From: Acidobacteriota bacterium
Lineage (GTDB): Bacteria; Acidobacteriota; Terriglobia; Bryobacterales; UBA6623
DNA length: 32,215 nt
NCBI GenBank assembly: GCA_027592785.1
Contig: JAQCLD010000048.1
Location: forward strand, 1-32,215
Reading direction: 5' to 3'
Shown: positions 7,201 to 15,797 of the stretch, piece by piece
How positions within the stretch are numbered: position 1 is the stretch's first letter
Layout of the letters: each line of letters starts with the position of its first letter
Notes under the pieces: generated by a model
Databases searched by the model: none
What the model saw: the letters and a program-made list of their open reading frames with translations, nothing else
What the model was told of the DNA's origin: nothing
Program-made: the position numbers and the translations under genes

Positions 7201-9316
7201 TCACGATGATGACGGTCGGGTCGATGGCGTATCGGCCTGATTTCTCGCCAAAGACGGTGAAGCCGCCGCTGACGGGTTCGAGACGCAGCGAAAGGGATTT
7301 CGCCTCTCGCAGCGAGGCCAGATCCCCGGTGCTGAGGTCGAGGTGCAGGTTCACCAAGTAGCCGTAACGAGGGCCCTTACCGAGAAACGCTGCCGGGCCT
7401 TGCGGTGCGTCGGGGAGGTTCACTTCGCCGATGAGCCGGCCGTTGAGAATCGCCTGTACTGAAGAGTCGTGCGCCCCGGCCGGGCTCGCCGACAACTCCA
7501 GCAAGACTTCGATTTCGGTCGGCGTCGCCGCAATGATTTCCGGGGGCAGCGAATAAGCGTATTCAACGGCCTCGGCTCCGTCTTGATCGCCTGACGCTAC
7601 GCGCAGGGCGGTACGCCTGGGGGCAAAATGTTCGATGCGAAGCGCCCTGGGCGCTTCCGAGGCGCGCACAAGCAGAGGAGCGTAGTTGGCGGCAATCCGC
7701 CGGCCAGTTGCGTCCGTCAGCTCAAAAGCGAGTGTGCCCGACAAGCCGCGCAGTTGCGGCACGCTCATCACGATGTCTTGGAGCGAAGCGACCTGCCCCG
7801 GATTGAGAGCGACTTGCCGCGGCGTCGAGAAGAATTCGACCGTCCCGCCGAGATCGTTGACGGCTCGCAGCGAGACTTGCAAACTCAACGGTTCGTCGCC
7901 GACCGAGTATCTACTGACAAAAGGATGGAGCGCCAGCTTCTCGCCCGCCTTGGCCTCGAAGGATGACGCGCCGGCGATGCCGACGTAGTCTGAGCCTTGT
8001 AGGTCTGCTGCGGTCATGTCAGGCGCCACGGCGCCGTAACCGATTTCATCGGGGACGGCCGCGCCCCAGACGTATCCTTGTGCGAAATCCAAACGGCGCA
8101 CGCGATTGGTGAAGTCACGGAAGAACTGCGGCAACTCTTCCGGCGGCTGCGGACCGACGGAAATCAACAGGGGCCGCGACCCGAGTTCCGAACCGGTTTC
8201 GGAGACTTCGACGTCGACGCCGCGGAGCTGCGAAGGGCCGCTGTAAGATTCGTCCCCGCCGAGCGTCCAGAGGCCGAGTTGATCAGCCCAGTCGTGCAGG
8301 CGCGGTTCGACTCCGTTTGCCGCGTAGAGCAGATTGAAGCCCAAGGCTTTGACCCGTTCCAACTCCGCGCGGAGTTCCTCGTCGGAATCGGCGACTCGCT
8401 GCGGCGCGGCGATGCCGCGAAAGTATTGCGGTTGACCGTTGGCGAGAATGCGTCGGCCGTCCTGCTCGATCGTCCGTAGACCGAACCTCGCCTGGACGAT
8501 ATCCGGTTCACCGCCCTTACCGGTGACGCGAATGGTCACAGGATAAAGACGCGGCGACTCGGGGGTCCACGTCTGAGCCGTAGCGACGGGCAGGCGGATC
8601 AGGGCTTCGCCCGAACCGCCTGCAAGCGTCGCGGCGGTCCTCCCTTCGGCAACATCAGGATCGGATGAGCTTAGCGCCACGTCGACCGCGCCGTCTGAAC
8701 CGCGCAGGCTTACGCGAGCTTCCAAAGCCCAGGAATTGCCGATGGGGATGGCTTGGAAGTCGAGAGCCGCAACGTAATTCCGAGGTCGCCCTTCTAGCCA
8801 GACCGTGCCGATCAAACCGCTCTCGGTCGAGTTCGCCGCGTCCTCGACGCGAACGATGATTTAGGATTCGGCTCCCGGCGTAAGCAGTTCGGTCACATCG
8901 AATTCGGAAGGATGGAAGCCTCGAGCAGCCGAGCCGACTTTCTTGCCGCCGATCCATATCACGGCCTCACCGCCGACGCCCTCCATTCGCAGCCAAGCGG
9001 TTTGCGCCGACCAATCAGGAGGAAGCGTGAAGGCTCTGCGATACCAACCGACTGCGGCCGTTTGTTCATCCGCGCTCTGCCACGGGAGCGGAACACGCAT
9101 CGCGGATCCGAAGCGAGGCGGTTGCCGCGGCCAGTTCTCGCTGAGTCCCTCGTTCGTCGCATCAGCCCGGAAGCTCCAAACGCCGTTGAGGCTGAGCCAA
9201 GCTGCTCGTTCCATCGCAGGCCGCGGATGCTCTTGGCGCCATGGCGCGCCGGCGTCGGGCGAGCCGCCGCAGGCGGACCAGAGTAAGATCGTCAACAAAA
9301 TGAGCGGAAGCTTCAC
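7172..9316 (-). pseudogene. GH2-type glycosidase-like lipoprotein interrupted by one in-frame TAA
   Basis: From a GTG at 9316 the frame encodes a hydrophobic leader ending LLWSAC (probable lipoprotein signal, Cys16). A GH2 sugar-binding jelly-roll domain follows (LSLNGVWSF, PLPWQS, WYRRAFTLP, FDVTELL). The frame then hits TAA at 8861-8863 after 151 residues. Past the stop the same frame continues for 562 codons. It opens IIVRVED and goes on through an Ig-like sandwich and a TIM-barrel-like region (FGLRTIEQDG, YFRGIAAPQR, VKALGFNLLY). No frameshift is needed, so this is a single nonsense change in a gene of about 714 codons. The usual GH2 acid/base G-N-E motif is not evident; ISVGPQPPEE stands in the expected zone, so the intact protein may have been non-catalytic. 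An internal TTG at 8815 could restart translation. It is head-to-head with the gene at 9341 (24 bp gap). Confidence 0.8.
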
Positions 9317-9340
9317 GAAGGTTCTTGGTAGGGTATCAGC

Positions 9341-10105
9341 GTGGGGGTTCGATTCATCATCGCAGCCGCCGGGAGCGCCGGCGCAAGGGTCTTTTGTGTT
9401 TGGCTGGGCCTGGGGTTGATGGGACTTCAGGCGGCGCCTGCGCGGCACGCCGGGGTGTCGCCGCTCATCAACGCTTTCCGCCTGCGGATCACCGAAGTGG
9501 AACAGATGAAAGATCCGTTTTCCGGAGGTCTGCAGTCGCTGGCCGGATCCACGCTTGTCGACATGGCGAAGATCGACTTTATCGTGGCCGCTTCGCGCCC
9601 GATCAACCCGCGCTATGTCCACGACCACGACCGCAAATTCGTGTTGAGCGCGGTGCGCGGACAGCGCCATGAAGAGTTGGAGTCGCACCTGCCCGCAGCC
9701 ATGAATTATGTCAAGATCTCAACGGCGTCGCGGCTCTACTACGCGCGTATTCGACGGCAAGAATTGTTGTGGGGTAAACAGCGCGGGCTCGACGCGTTGG
9801 GGTCGATCGCCAAGCGCGTAGCAGATTTTAGGACCAAGAACGTCGCGCTGATCCTCGACGGCAAGATGCGACCTTCGCTCGTACTCACGGCAGATCACCT
9901 CGGCGAATTAGGCAGCCCAGAGTTGCTTGCCGAATTAGAGGCGACCTACAGCGACGCGCGCGATCAGTTCTACAGCCAGCGTAGCGCCGTTGTTTGGATG
10001 GTCTTCTTGGCCCAACTTGGCCTCAGCGTCTTAGTCGCAGTGTTCTTCCTGCAGCGAAGCAAGCCGCAAATCCGGATCGAGCTGCAGGTTCAGACGACGC
10101 GCTGA
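9341..10105 (+). CDS. Hypothetical membrane-anchored protein
   Basis: This protein of 254 residues was not recognised. An N-terminal hydrophobic stretch (residues ~4-32, ending AAPA) reads as a signal peptide or anchor. A central soluble helical domain of about 170 residues follows. A C-terminal transmembrane helix (VVWMVFLAQLGLSVLVAVFFL) comes next and ends in a basic tail. This topology places the middle domain outside the cytoplasm with the tail inside. A GTG start is preceded by GTAGGG about 10 bp upstream. It diverges from the GH2-like gene, with start codons only 24 bp apart, so at least one promoter must lie inside a coding region. Its 3' end overlaps the convergent hspQ-like gene by 16 bp. 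The length and clean frame support a real gene; the function is unknown. Confidence 0.65.
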   Translation: MGVRFIIAAAGSAGARVFCVWLGLGLMGLQAAPARHAGVSPLINAFRLRITEVEQMKDPFSGGLQSLAGSTLVDMAKIDFIVAASRPINPRYVHDHDRKFVLSAVRGQRHEELESHLPAAMNYVKISTASRLYYARIRRQELLWGKQRGLDALGSIAKRVADFRTKNVALILDGKMRPSLVLTADHLGELGSPELLAELEATYSDARDQFYSQRSAVVWMVFLAQLGLSVLVAVFFLQRSKPQIRIELQVQTTR

Positions 10106-10404
10106 CGCGGGGCGTAAAAGCCAGCCCGGAACTCAGAAAATAGCTCGCTGACGGCGGGATGCACGACCTCCGCGCCGGACGAATCCGCCGTCAGATTGCG
10201 TTCGGCGACATAAGTCTCATGCTGCGCGTCGTGGACTAGGACTCGATACCAGGGTTGGTCCTTGGGCGGACGACTCTTGGCCACTTGGTCGTACCATTCC
10301 TCGGAGCCAAGAAAGAACGCATCCACATCGTAAACCACGCCGCGGTAGCCAAACAGTCTGTGACTCACGGTCTGTCCGATCGAGAATTTGGCTTGGGCGG
10401 TCAC
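10090..10404 (-). CDS. hspQ: HspQ/YccV-like protein
   Basis: This 104-residue protein has the YccV/HspQ fold signature. The opening FSIGQTVSHRLFGYRGVVYDVDAFF is followed by PWYRVLVHD and ETYVAERNL, which closely tracks enterobacterial HspQ (the hemimethylated-DNA-binding YccV family). In Escherichia coli and relatives HspQ is a heat-inducible specificity factor of the Lon protease. It was also described as binding hemimethylated oriC DNA. Whether that role holds in this lineage is unknown. The start is GTG. A 6-4-6 bp perfect dyad lies 13 bp upstream of the start. The 3' end overlaps the convergent hypothetical gene. Confidence 0.85.
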   Translation of the reverse strand: MTAQAKFSIGQTVSHRLFGYRGVVYDVDAFFLGSEEWYDQVAKSRPPKDQPWYRVLVHDAQHETYVAERNLTADSSGAEVVHPAVSELFSEFRAGFYAPRQRVV

Positions 10405-10416
10405 GGATTCCGTCAG

Positions 10417-10432
10417 CCTAGCACGAGCTAGG
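10417..10432. promoter_or_regulatory. Perfect dyad upstream of hspQ-like gene
   Basis: The dyad CCTAGC-ACGA-GCTAGG sits 13 bp in front of the minus-strand hspQ-like start codon, so it would lie in its 5' leader or promoter. It could be an operator or an RNA hairpin masking the ribosome binding site. No promoter hexamers are assigned. Confidence 0.35.
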
Positions 10433-10508
10433 TACGCAGTCGTAGAGGGGCCGTCTACACCTTTCCCCCTATTGATAGCGGCACGTATGCCGATCGCATC
10501 ATGAGACT

Positions 10509-12041
10509 GTGGCGAACTCCGGAAAGCAAGAGCTTGTCTTTCGCAGGATTCTGATTGGTTTCTCGGTAGTTGCCGGAATCGCTTTCCTTTTGCAAGCGTC
10601 CACCGCGCTGTGGACCAAGCACGGAATCACGGAAGTCGAGGCGATCATTGCCGCGCAGGCGACTGCGCTCAGCCGCGGCTCGGGCCTCTACTACAACCTG
10701 AACGAGTACCCTTTCACCGTCTCGCCATACGGTCCGTTGCTCTACGGTGTCGAAGGGATCGCCGCGTGGCTCGGGCTGTCGCCGATGTTAGCTGGACGGG
10801 TCATCTCGTTGGCCGCCTTGGCGGTCCTCATCGCACTGGTCTATCGTCTGCTCGCGTTGTACTGCGATAGCCGCTACGCCCCCTGGGCCGGCGCCTTGCT
10901 AGCTGCCTCCACGGCGAACCTGGTGACCTGGGGTTCGGTGGGCCAGTCGGACATGCTGGCTCTGATGTTCTCAGTGGCCGCGCTGGAACGCTACTGCAGC
11001 TATCAGGTCCGGGGAGGCCGCACCGCCGTGGCGGCCAGCGGGGTCTTCGTGGCGGCGGCGATCTTCACCAAACAGAAGTTCTTGGCAGCGGGCGCGACGA
11101 TCTGCGTCCTCTACCTGCTTGAGAGCCCGAAGCGCGCGATGCGCTATATCGTAGGCCTGGGCTGCGCCGGCATCGCCATTGTTGCGGTGTTAAATTGGGC
11201 GACGTCCGGAGGGTATTGGTCCAACGCGGTACTGGCCAACCTGAACCCTTTCAGCCTCGCCAAACTAGGCAACCAGCTGGAATACTTCGGATTCACAGCC
11301 AGCGCTCTGTGTCTGCTGGCTGCCGCCGGATTGGCGGGGCCGAAAATCCGCGGGCTGCATCCGTTCGCGATCTATCTGGGTTTCTCTGCGGTCATGTTTT
11401 TGGCGACAGCGCCCAAGATCGGCTCGGATCTCAACTATCAGACCGAGACCGTGGCGGCGCTCAGCCTTTGCGCAGCGCTTGCCTTAGATCGCGTACGATT
11501 CTTTCCGCTGTTGTTTGTCGGCGACAAAGGTTGGGTGACGCTGCTGCAAATTCCGTTGCTGTTCCACATGGTTTTGAACTGCGCGGTGACAGGCAAGGTA
11601 GCGATACAGAGAGTCGTCCGCGACTTGGATCGACGGGATAAGTTCACGGCATTAACGCCCCTGATTGGCCAATCGGGACGCCTGTTGTCGGTGGAGATCG
11701 ATCCGGTGTTGCAAACGGGCCGCCTAATCGAAGTGGAGCCGCTGATCTACACGCTGCTGGTCAACGCGGGGATGTCCGACCCGCAGCCGGTGCTGGAGGA
11801 CTTACGCCACAGACGGTTCGATCGGGTGGTGCTTTACGAGGACGTTTTCGACGGGAACCGCGAACCGCTTGACTTGGAAGTGCCTAGTCTGCCGGTGGAA
11901 CACTTGCAGGCGATCTCACAGGAGTACGCCTTGCCGCAGCTTGTTCCAGGACCACTGATGGGCGGCGTCTACGTCTACGCGCCGAAGAGCGCGAGCGAGC
12001 AGTCAGTCCATCTTCCGGAAAAGCATAAGGCAAACCCCTGA
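10509..12041 (+). CDS. Polytopic membrane glycosyltransferase-like protein (GT-C type)
   Basis: This is a 510-residue integral membrane protein with roughly ten hydrophobic helices, the first at about 14-33, and a soluble C-terminal domain of about 130 residues. The first extracytoplasmic loop holds acidic residues (GITEVEAI) and then NEYPFTVSPYGPLLY, the arrangement seen in PMT/ArnT/DUF2029-type transferases that use polyprenyl-phosphate sugars. Such enzymes transfer a sugar to lipid or glycan on the outer face of the inner membrane. The start is GTG. A methyltransferase remnant and a GT2 of the polyprenyl-phosphate sugar synthase type follow on the same strand within 60 bp gaps. A donor-making GT2 plus an acceptor-side GT-C is a coherent pair. 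Substrate unknown. Confidence 0.7.
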   Translation: MANSGKQELVFRRILIGFSVVAGIAFLLQASTALWTKHGITEVEAIIAAQATALSRGSGLYYNLNEYPFTVSPYGPLLYGVEGIAAWLGLSPMLAGRVISLAALAVLIALVYRLLALYCDSRYAPWAGALLAASTANLVTWGSVGQSDMLALMFSVAALERYCSYQVRGGRTAVAASGVFVAAAIFTKQKFLAAGATICVLYLLESPKRAMRYIVGLGCAGIAIVAVLNWATSGGYWSNAVLANLNPFSLAKLGNQLEYFGFTASALCLLAAAGLAGPKIRGLHPFAIYLGFSAVMFLATAPKIGSDLNYQTETVAALSLCAALALDRVRFFPLLFVGDKGWVTLLQIPLLFHMVLNCAVTGKVAIQRVVRDLDRRDKFTALTPLIGQSGRLLSVEIDPVLQTGRLIEVEPLIYTLLVNAGMSDPQPVLEDLRHRRFDRVVLYEDVFDGNREPLDLEVPSLPVEHLQAISQEYALPQLVPGPLMGGVYVYAPKSASEQSVHLPEKHKANP

Positions 12042-12091
12042 TAGGCGGTCGTACGACTCGACCGATACCCTCTCAGTGAACGTGCCTGGAG

Positions 12092-12766
12092 ATGAGTGTG
12101 GCGACAGCTGGTACGAATATCGAAACGGAAGCTCGTGCGCGCGCCTATCATGCAGTCCGCTTTAGCTATGACCCTAAACGGGCGGTCGTTTGGCGCGCGC
12201 TCTGCCGTTATTTGCAACGGTTCGTCGATCCGGCCGGATCACTGCTCGAACTTGGGGCGGGATATGGAGAGTTCTCGCGGTTTATTCAAGCAGCGGAGAA
12301 GCATGCCTTGGAGTTGAACCCGGATATGGCCACACATTGGCCAAGCGGCGTTCGGCCGCACATTCAGTCCGCACTCGACCCGTTGCCCTTGCCGCCGAGT
12401 TCGCTGAACACGGTATTCGCCTCGAACTTTTTTTAACACTTCACGATCGAAGACGGCGAGCGAATCATTGCGGAAGCCCGGCGCGTGTTAAAGCCCGGCG
12501 GACGCTTGATCTGCGTCCAGCCTAACTTCCGGTTGGAGCCGCGACGCTATTTCGACGATTACACCCATAAGCAGATCTACACCGACGTGAGCTTCCGCGA
12601 TTTCTTAGAGGCGAACGGACTGAAGGTCATCCACTGCTAGCCGCGCTTTACGCCCTTCAGCATGAAGTCGCGCATACCGACGGCGGGATGGCTGGTGTCG
12701 CTGTACCTCTCGCTGCCGTACAGGCCGCTGGCGGGGCAGTTCTTGGTCGTCGCGGAGCGCCGCTAG
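12092..12766 (+). pseudogene. SAM-dependent methyltransferase with two in-frame stop codons
   Basis: A class I methyltransferase of 225 codons. SAM motif I is LLELGAGYGEFSRF, and the motif II/III region is ALDPLPLPPSSLNTVFASNFF. TAA then occupies codon 115 (12434-12436), and the same frame goes on as HFTIEDGERIIAEARRVLKPGG, typical post-motif text. TAG occupies codon 183 (12638-12640), and the frame continues to a natural TAG at 12764. No frameshift is needed. Family members read N-F-F-E-H at the first site, so GAA to TAA is likely; GAG to TAG would explain the second. Start: ATG at 12092 has GGAG directly against it, while GTG at 12098 has it at a better distance. It sits between a GT-C and a GT2 gene and probably modified the same glycan. 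Confidence 0.85.
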
Positions 12767-12776
12767 GGTAACGAAT

Positions 12777-13562
12777 ATGTGGCGCGGCCAAAAAGTAGCG
12801 GTCATCTTCCCGACTTACAACGAGAAGGATTCGATTCGCCAGGAGATTCTCGACGTCAACGCAGTGGGGCTGGTCGACGAAGTGATCGTCGTCAACAACA
12901 ACGCGGCGGCGGGAACTTCAGAAGAGGTTGCCGGCACGGGCGCGACGGAGATTTTTGAATCGAAGCAGGGTTACGGGAACGCGTTGCTGTGCGGCATCGA
13001 CTACTGCGACGCCGACTTGATCGCATTATGTGAGCCGGACGGGACGTTCAGCGCGCACGACATTCAAAAGCTGTTGGCGTATTCGGACGACAAGCCGGTC
13101 GTCTTCGGCACGCGGACGAGTCCGGAGTTCATCTGGGCTGGGGCTAACATGGGAGCGTTTCTGCGCTGGGGCAACTGGGCAGTGGCGAAGATGACCGAGG
13201 CGTTGTTCAACACGTCGATCCTCACGGATATGGGTTGCACATATCGGCTGCTGCATCGCGAGGCACTGCAAGCGATTCGCCCCCGTCTGACGATTGGAGG
13301 CTCACACTTCGGGCCGCAGATTCTGATGGAAGTGATCCAACACAAGATACCGTTTGTGGAGATCCCACTGAACTATTGCGAGCGTGTCGGCGAGTCGTCG
13401 GTAACGGGAGACTTCTGGAAAAGCTGGAAGTTGGGTTGGCGGATGATCTTCTTGGTGCTGGAATACCGCTTCGGCTTGCACAAGTGCGAGCGGCAGGCTT
13501 GGAATCAGGACCAGCTCGCGCCGGCCTTAGGCAATTTGGCGGCGCGGCTGCGCATGGAGTAG
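12777..13562 (+). CDS. Family 2 glycosyltransferase (polyprenyl-phosphate sugar synthase-like)
   Basis: This is a GT-A fold protein of 261 residues. The N-terminal strand VAVIFPTYNEKDSI and the nucleotide-binding VDEVIVVNNN are followed by CEPDGTF (in the DxD position) and by MGCTYRLLHREAL, the pattern of GT2 enzymes related to dolichyl/polyprenyl-phosphate sugar synthases. There are no transmembrane helices beyond a possible amphipathic C-terminal segment, so it is likely a cytoplasmic, membrane-associated enzyme. The NNN after VIVV replaces the more usual DDG/DNG. The start is an ATG 10 bp after the methyltransferase stop. With the upstream GT-C gene it probably forms one glycan-assembly operon. 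Donor sugar and acceptor cannot be told from sequence. Confidence 0.85.
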   Translation: MWRGQKVAVIFPTYNEKDSIRQEILDVNAVGLVDEVIVVNNNAAAGTSEEVAGTGATEIFESKQGYGNALLCGIDYCDADLIALCEPDGTFSAHDIQKLLAYSDDKPVVFGTRTSPEFIWAGANMGAFLRWGNWAVAKMTEALFNTSILTDMGCTYRLLHREALQAIRPRLTIGGSHFGPQILMEVIQHKIPFVEIPLNYCERVGESSVTGDFWKSWKLGWRMIFLVLEYRFGLHKCERQAWNQDQLAPALGNLAARLRME

Positions 13563-13603
13563 CCGGATAAAGAGATTCAGTCAACCGAAGCCCCGGTCGA
13601 ACG

Positions 13604-14917
13604 CTAAGGACGAACGCGGTGGATCATGCGCGGGAAGGCGATGGTCTCGCGGACGTGTTCGATGCCGCAGATCCAGGCGACGCAGCGTTCGATGCCCATG
13701 CCGAAGCCGCCGTGCGGCACTGAGCCGTACTTGCGGAGATCCAGGAACCAATCGAAAGCCTCGCGCGGCAGGCCGTGTTCGTCGATCTTCTTGACGAGAT
13801 CGTCGTATTCGTGAATGCGTTGGCCGCCGCCGATAAGTTCGCCGTAGCCTTCGGGCGCGATGACGTCGACGCCTAGGGCCACTTCGGGCCGTGTTGGGTC
13901 AGGCCGCATGTAGAAGGCTTTGATCTCGGTCGGGAAGCGGTGGACCATGATGGGCCGGTCGTAGCCTTCGCTCAGTATCCCTTCGTCCGTGTTGCCGAAG
14001 TCGGCGCCCCACTGGATTTCGCTGCCTTTGGCTTGGAGCATCTTGACGGCATCGTCGTAAGTCATCCGCGGGAAAGAGCGCTTGACCGACTCAAGCTTCG
14101 ACGTGTCCCGTTCCAGCGTCTTCAACTCCTGTTGGCGCTCTTCGAGGACCCGAGCGACGACGTATTCGACGAATTCCTCGGCAAGGTCCATGATGCCGTC
14201 GAGTTCGACGAAAGGCATCTCGGGCTCGACCATCCAGAACTCTGTGAGGTGGCGGCGGGTCTTCGATTTTTCGGCGCGGAACGTGGGGCCGAAACAGTAT
14301 ACCTTGCCCAGAGCCATCGCCGTGGCTTCGCTGTAGAGTTGACCGGACTGCGACAGATAAGCCGAGCCGAGATCGAAGTAAGGGGTCTCAAACAGCGTCG
14401 TGGTGCCTTCGCAAGCGGCAGGAGTCAGAATCGGCGTGTCGGCTAGCGTGAAGCCGTTGTTGTCGAAGAAGTCGCGCGAGGCTTTGACCACGGAGTGCCG
14501 CACGCGGGCGATGGCATGCTGTAGCCGGCTTCGCAACCACAGGTGCCGGCGGTCGAGCAAGAAGTCGATGCCGTGCTCTTTGGGCGTGATCGGGAAAGGA
14601 TCTTCGGCGGATACGGCTTGCAGGATTTCGATGGCTTCGACTTCGATTTCATAGCCGCCCTCGGCACGGTCTTCGGCCCGCAGTTGGCCTCGGACACGCA
14701 CGGAGCTCTCCTGAGTCAGGTGCTTGGCTGCCTCGAAAATCTCGTCACCGACGTTGGCTTTGACGACGACGCCCTGGATGAAGCCGGTGCCGTCGCGGAA
14801 GATCGGGAAAGCGATCTTGCCGGACTTGCGCAGGTTGTGTACCCAACCCTGGAGGACAACAGTTTGACCGGCGAAGTCGGCGGCCTTCTCAATGGTGATG
14901 CGCGGAGCGTCAGTCAT
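13604..14917 (-). CDS. asnS: Asparagine--tRNA ligase
   Basis: This is a class IIb aminoacyl-tRNA synthetase of 437 residues. The N-terminal OB-fold anticodon domain ([24 protein letters not shown]) covers about the first 110 residues. The catalytic domain has motif 2 ([21 protein letters not shown]) and motif 3 ([16 protein letters not shown]). The AsnRS-type [21 protein letters not shown] hinge separates it from AspRS. It charges tRNA-Asn with asparagine directly in the cytoplasm. The ATG start overlaps the stop of the upstream isomerase-like gene by 8 bp, implying translational coupling in one transcript. It is convergent with the GT2 gene, 41 bp away. Confidence 0.95.
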   Translation of the reverse strand: MTDAPRITIEKAADFAGQTVVLQGWVHNLRKSGKIAFPIFRDGTGFIQGVVVKANVGDEIFEAAKHLTQESSVRVRGQLRAEDRAEGGYEIEVEAIEILQAVSAEDPFPITPKEHGIDFLLDRRHLWLRSRLQHAIARVRHSVVKASRDFFDNNGFTLADTPILTPAACEGTTTLFETPYFDLGSAYLSQSGQLYSEATAMALGKVYCFGPTFRAEKSKTRRHLTEFWMVEPEMPFVELDGIMDLAEEFVEYVVARVLEERQQELKTLERDTSKLESVKRSFPRMTYDDAVKMLQAKGSEIQWGADFGNTDEGILSEGYDRPIMVHRFPTEIKAFYMRPDPTRPEVALGVDVIAPEGYGELIGGGQRIHEYDDLVKKIDEHGLPREAFDWFLDLRKYGSVPHGGFGMGIERCVAWICGIEHVRETIAFPRMIHRVRP

Positions 14918-15743
14918 GCGCCATCAACTCCTCTAGACGGCTGAAGGAATCGGCAGCGATCTGGGTAGGCTTATCGCGCTCCGGATCTTCAATCAAGTCC
15001 ATGACCCAAGGCGTGCCGCCGGGGAGTGTGCGTAACGCCGCAACGGCCTTCTCCCAGTCGATTGTGCCGCCTTGTTCGACCAAGGGGGCGCGTCGCAAAT
15101 CCTTATCGCCATCGTTGTCGCTCAAGTGAACCAGGCGGACACGCTGTTGCATCGCTTCCAGCTCGGCTGCGACGCCCCCGGCGCGATGAGCAGCGCCCGT
15201 GTTGAAGCAATAGGAGATGGGCAGATGCGTGGTCTCAAGCAACCGGTTGAGACGAGCCGCGGAAGAGAGTTCGTTGGCGATGTTTTCGATCAGCAGCTCG
15301 GTGTGCAGTTGCCCGGCTAGAACGTTCAACTCGTCGAGAGCGTTGAATGCGGCATCCGCTCCGACTTGGTCGTAGTCTTCGCCTTCGACGCCGACGTGCT
15401 GGACGACGAACTCGCAGGGGATCAGATCGGCAATTTCGAGGGCTCGTTTGATTTCGTCGGTCGCCTTGATGCGTTGGGCCTTTTCCTTGTGGGTAATGGC
15501 GATTAAAGCGTTAGGGTTCTCAGACTCGTCGTAGTGGACGGGTGCGTGCAGCGCGGTGACGCGCATCTCGGAGTCGCGGAACCAGTGGCCGAGCTCTTCA
15601 ATTTGACTGCGCTGACGATAGTTGAGATGCGGCAGGGAGCAGTAGAGTTCGATTTCCTTGACGCCGGCTCGGGCCATTCGGTCAAGCAAAGCAGTGGTAA
15701 GTCGAGCGCGGCTCAACAGCTGTGTGGAGAATACTCGGCGCAT
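14910..15743 (-). CDS. Sugar phosphate isomerase/epimerase-like TIM-barrel protein
   Basis: This 277-residue protein has the xylose-isomerase-like (AP endonuclease 2) TIM-barrel pattern: GVKEIELYC near the N-terminus, [28 protein letters not shown], and [15 protein letters not shown] with QGGTIDW near the C-terminus. The His, Glu and Asp residues in those strands are the expected divalent-metal ligands. The fold covers isomerases, epimerases and endonuclease IV. The exact reaction cannot be named. It is transcribed with asnS (8-bp overlap), which may just be housekeeping co-transcription. Its start is 54 bp from the divergent Memo-type gene, so the two share a promoter region. Confidence 0.8.
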   Translation of the reverse strand: MRRVFSTQLLSRARLTTALLDRMARAGVKEIELYCSLPHLNYRQRSQIEELGHWFRDSEMRVTALHAPVHYDESENPNALIAITHKEKAQRIKATDEIKRALEIADLIPCEFVVQHVGVEGEDYDQVGADAAFNALDELNVLAGQLHTELLIENIANELSSAARLNRLLETTHLPISYCFNTGAAHRAGGVAAELEAMQQRVRLVHLSDNDGDKDLRRAPLVEQGGTIDWEKAVAALRTLPGGTPWVMDLIEDPERDKPTQIAADSFSRLEELMAHD

Positions 15744-15797
15744 GGGAGAAGGATCTGATTGTATCGGATTAGAGGAAGAGCGATTAGGCTAAGGACA

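Noticed and set aside
9317..9688. 124-residue N-terminal extension of the GH2-like gene
   Set aside because: It would bury the lipoprotein leader inside the protein and overlap the opposite-strand gene; the sequence looks non-coding.
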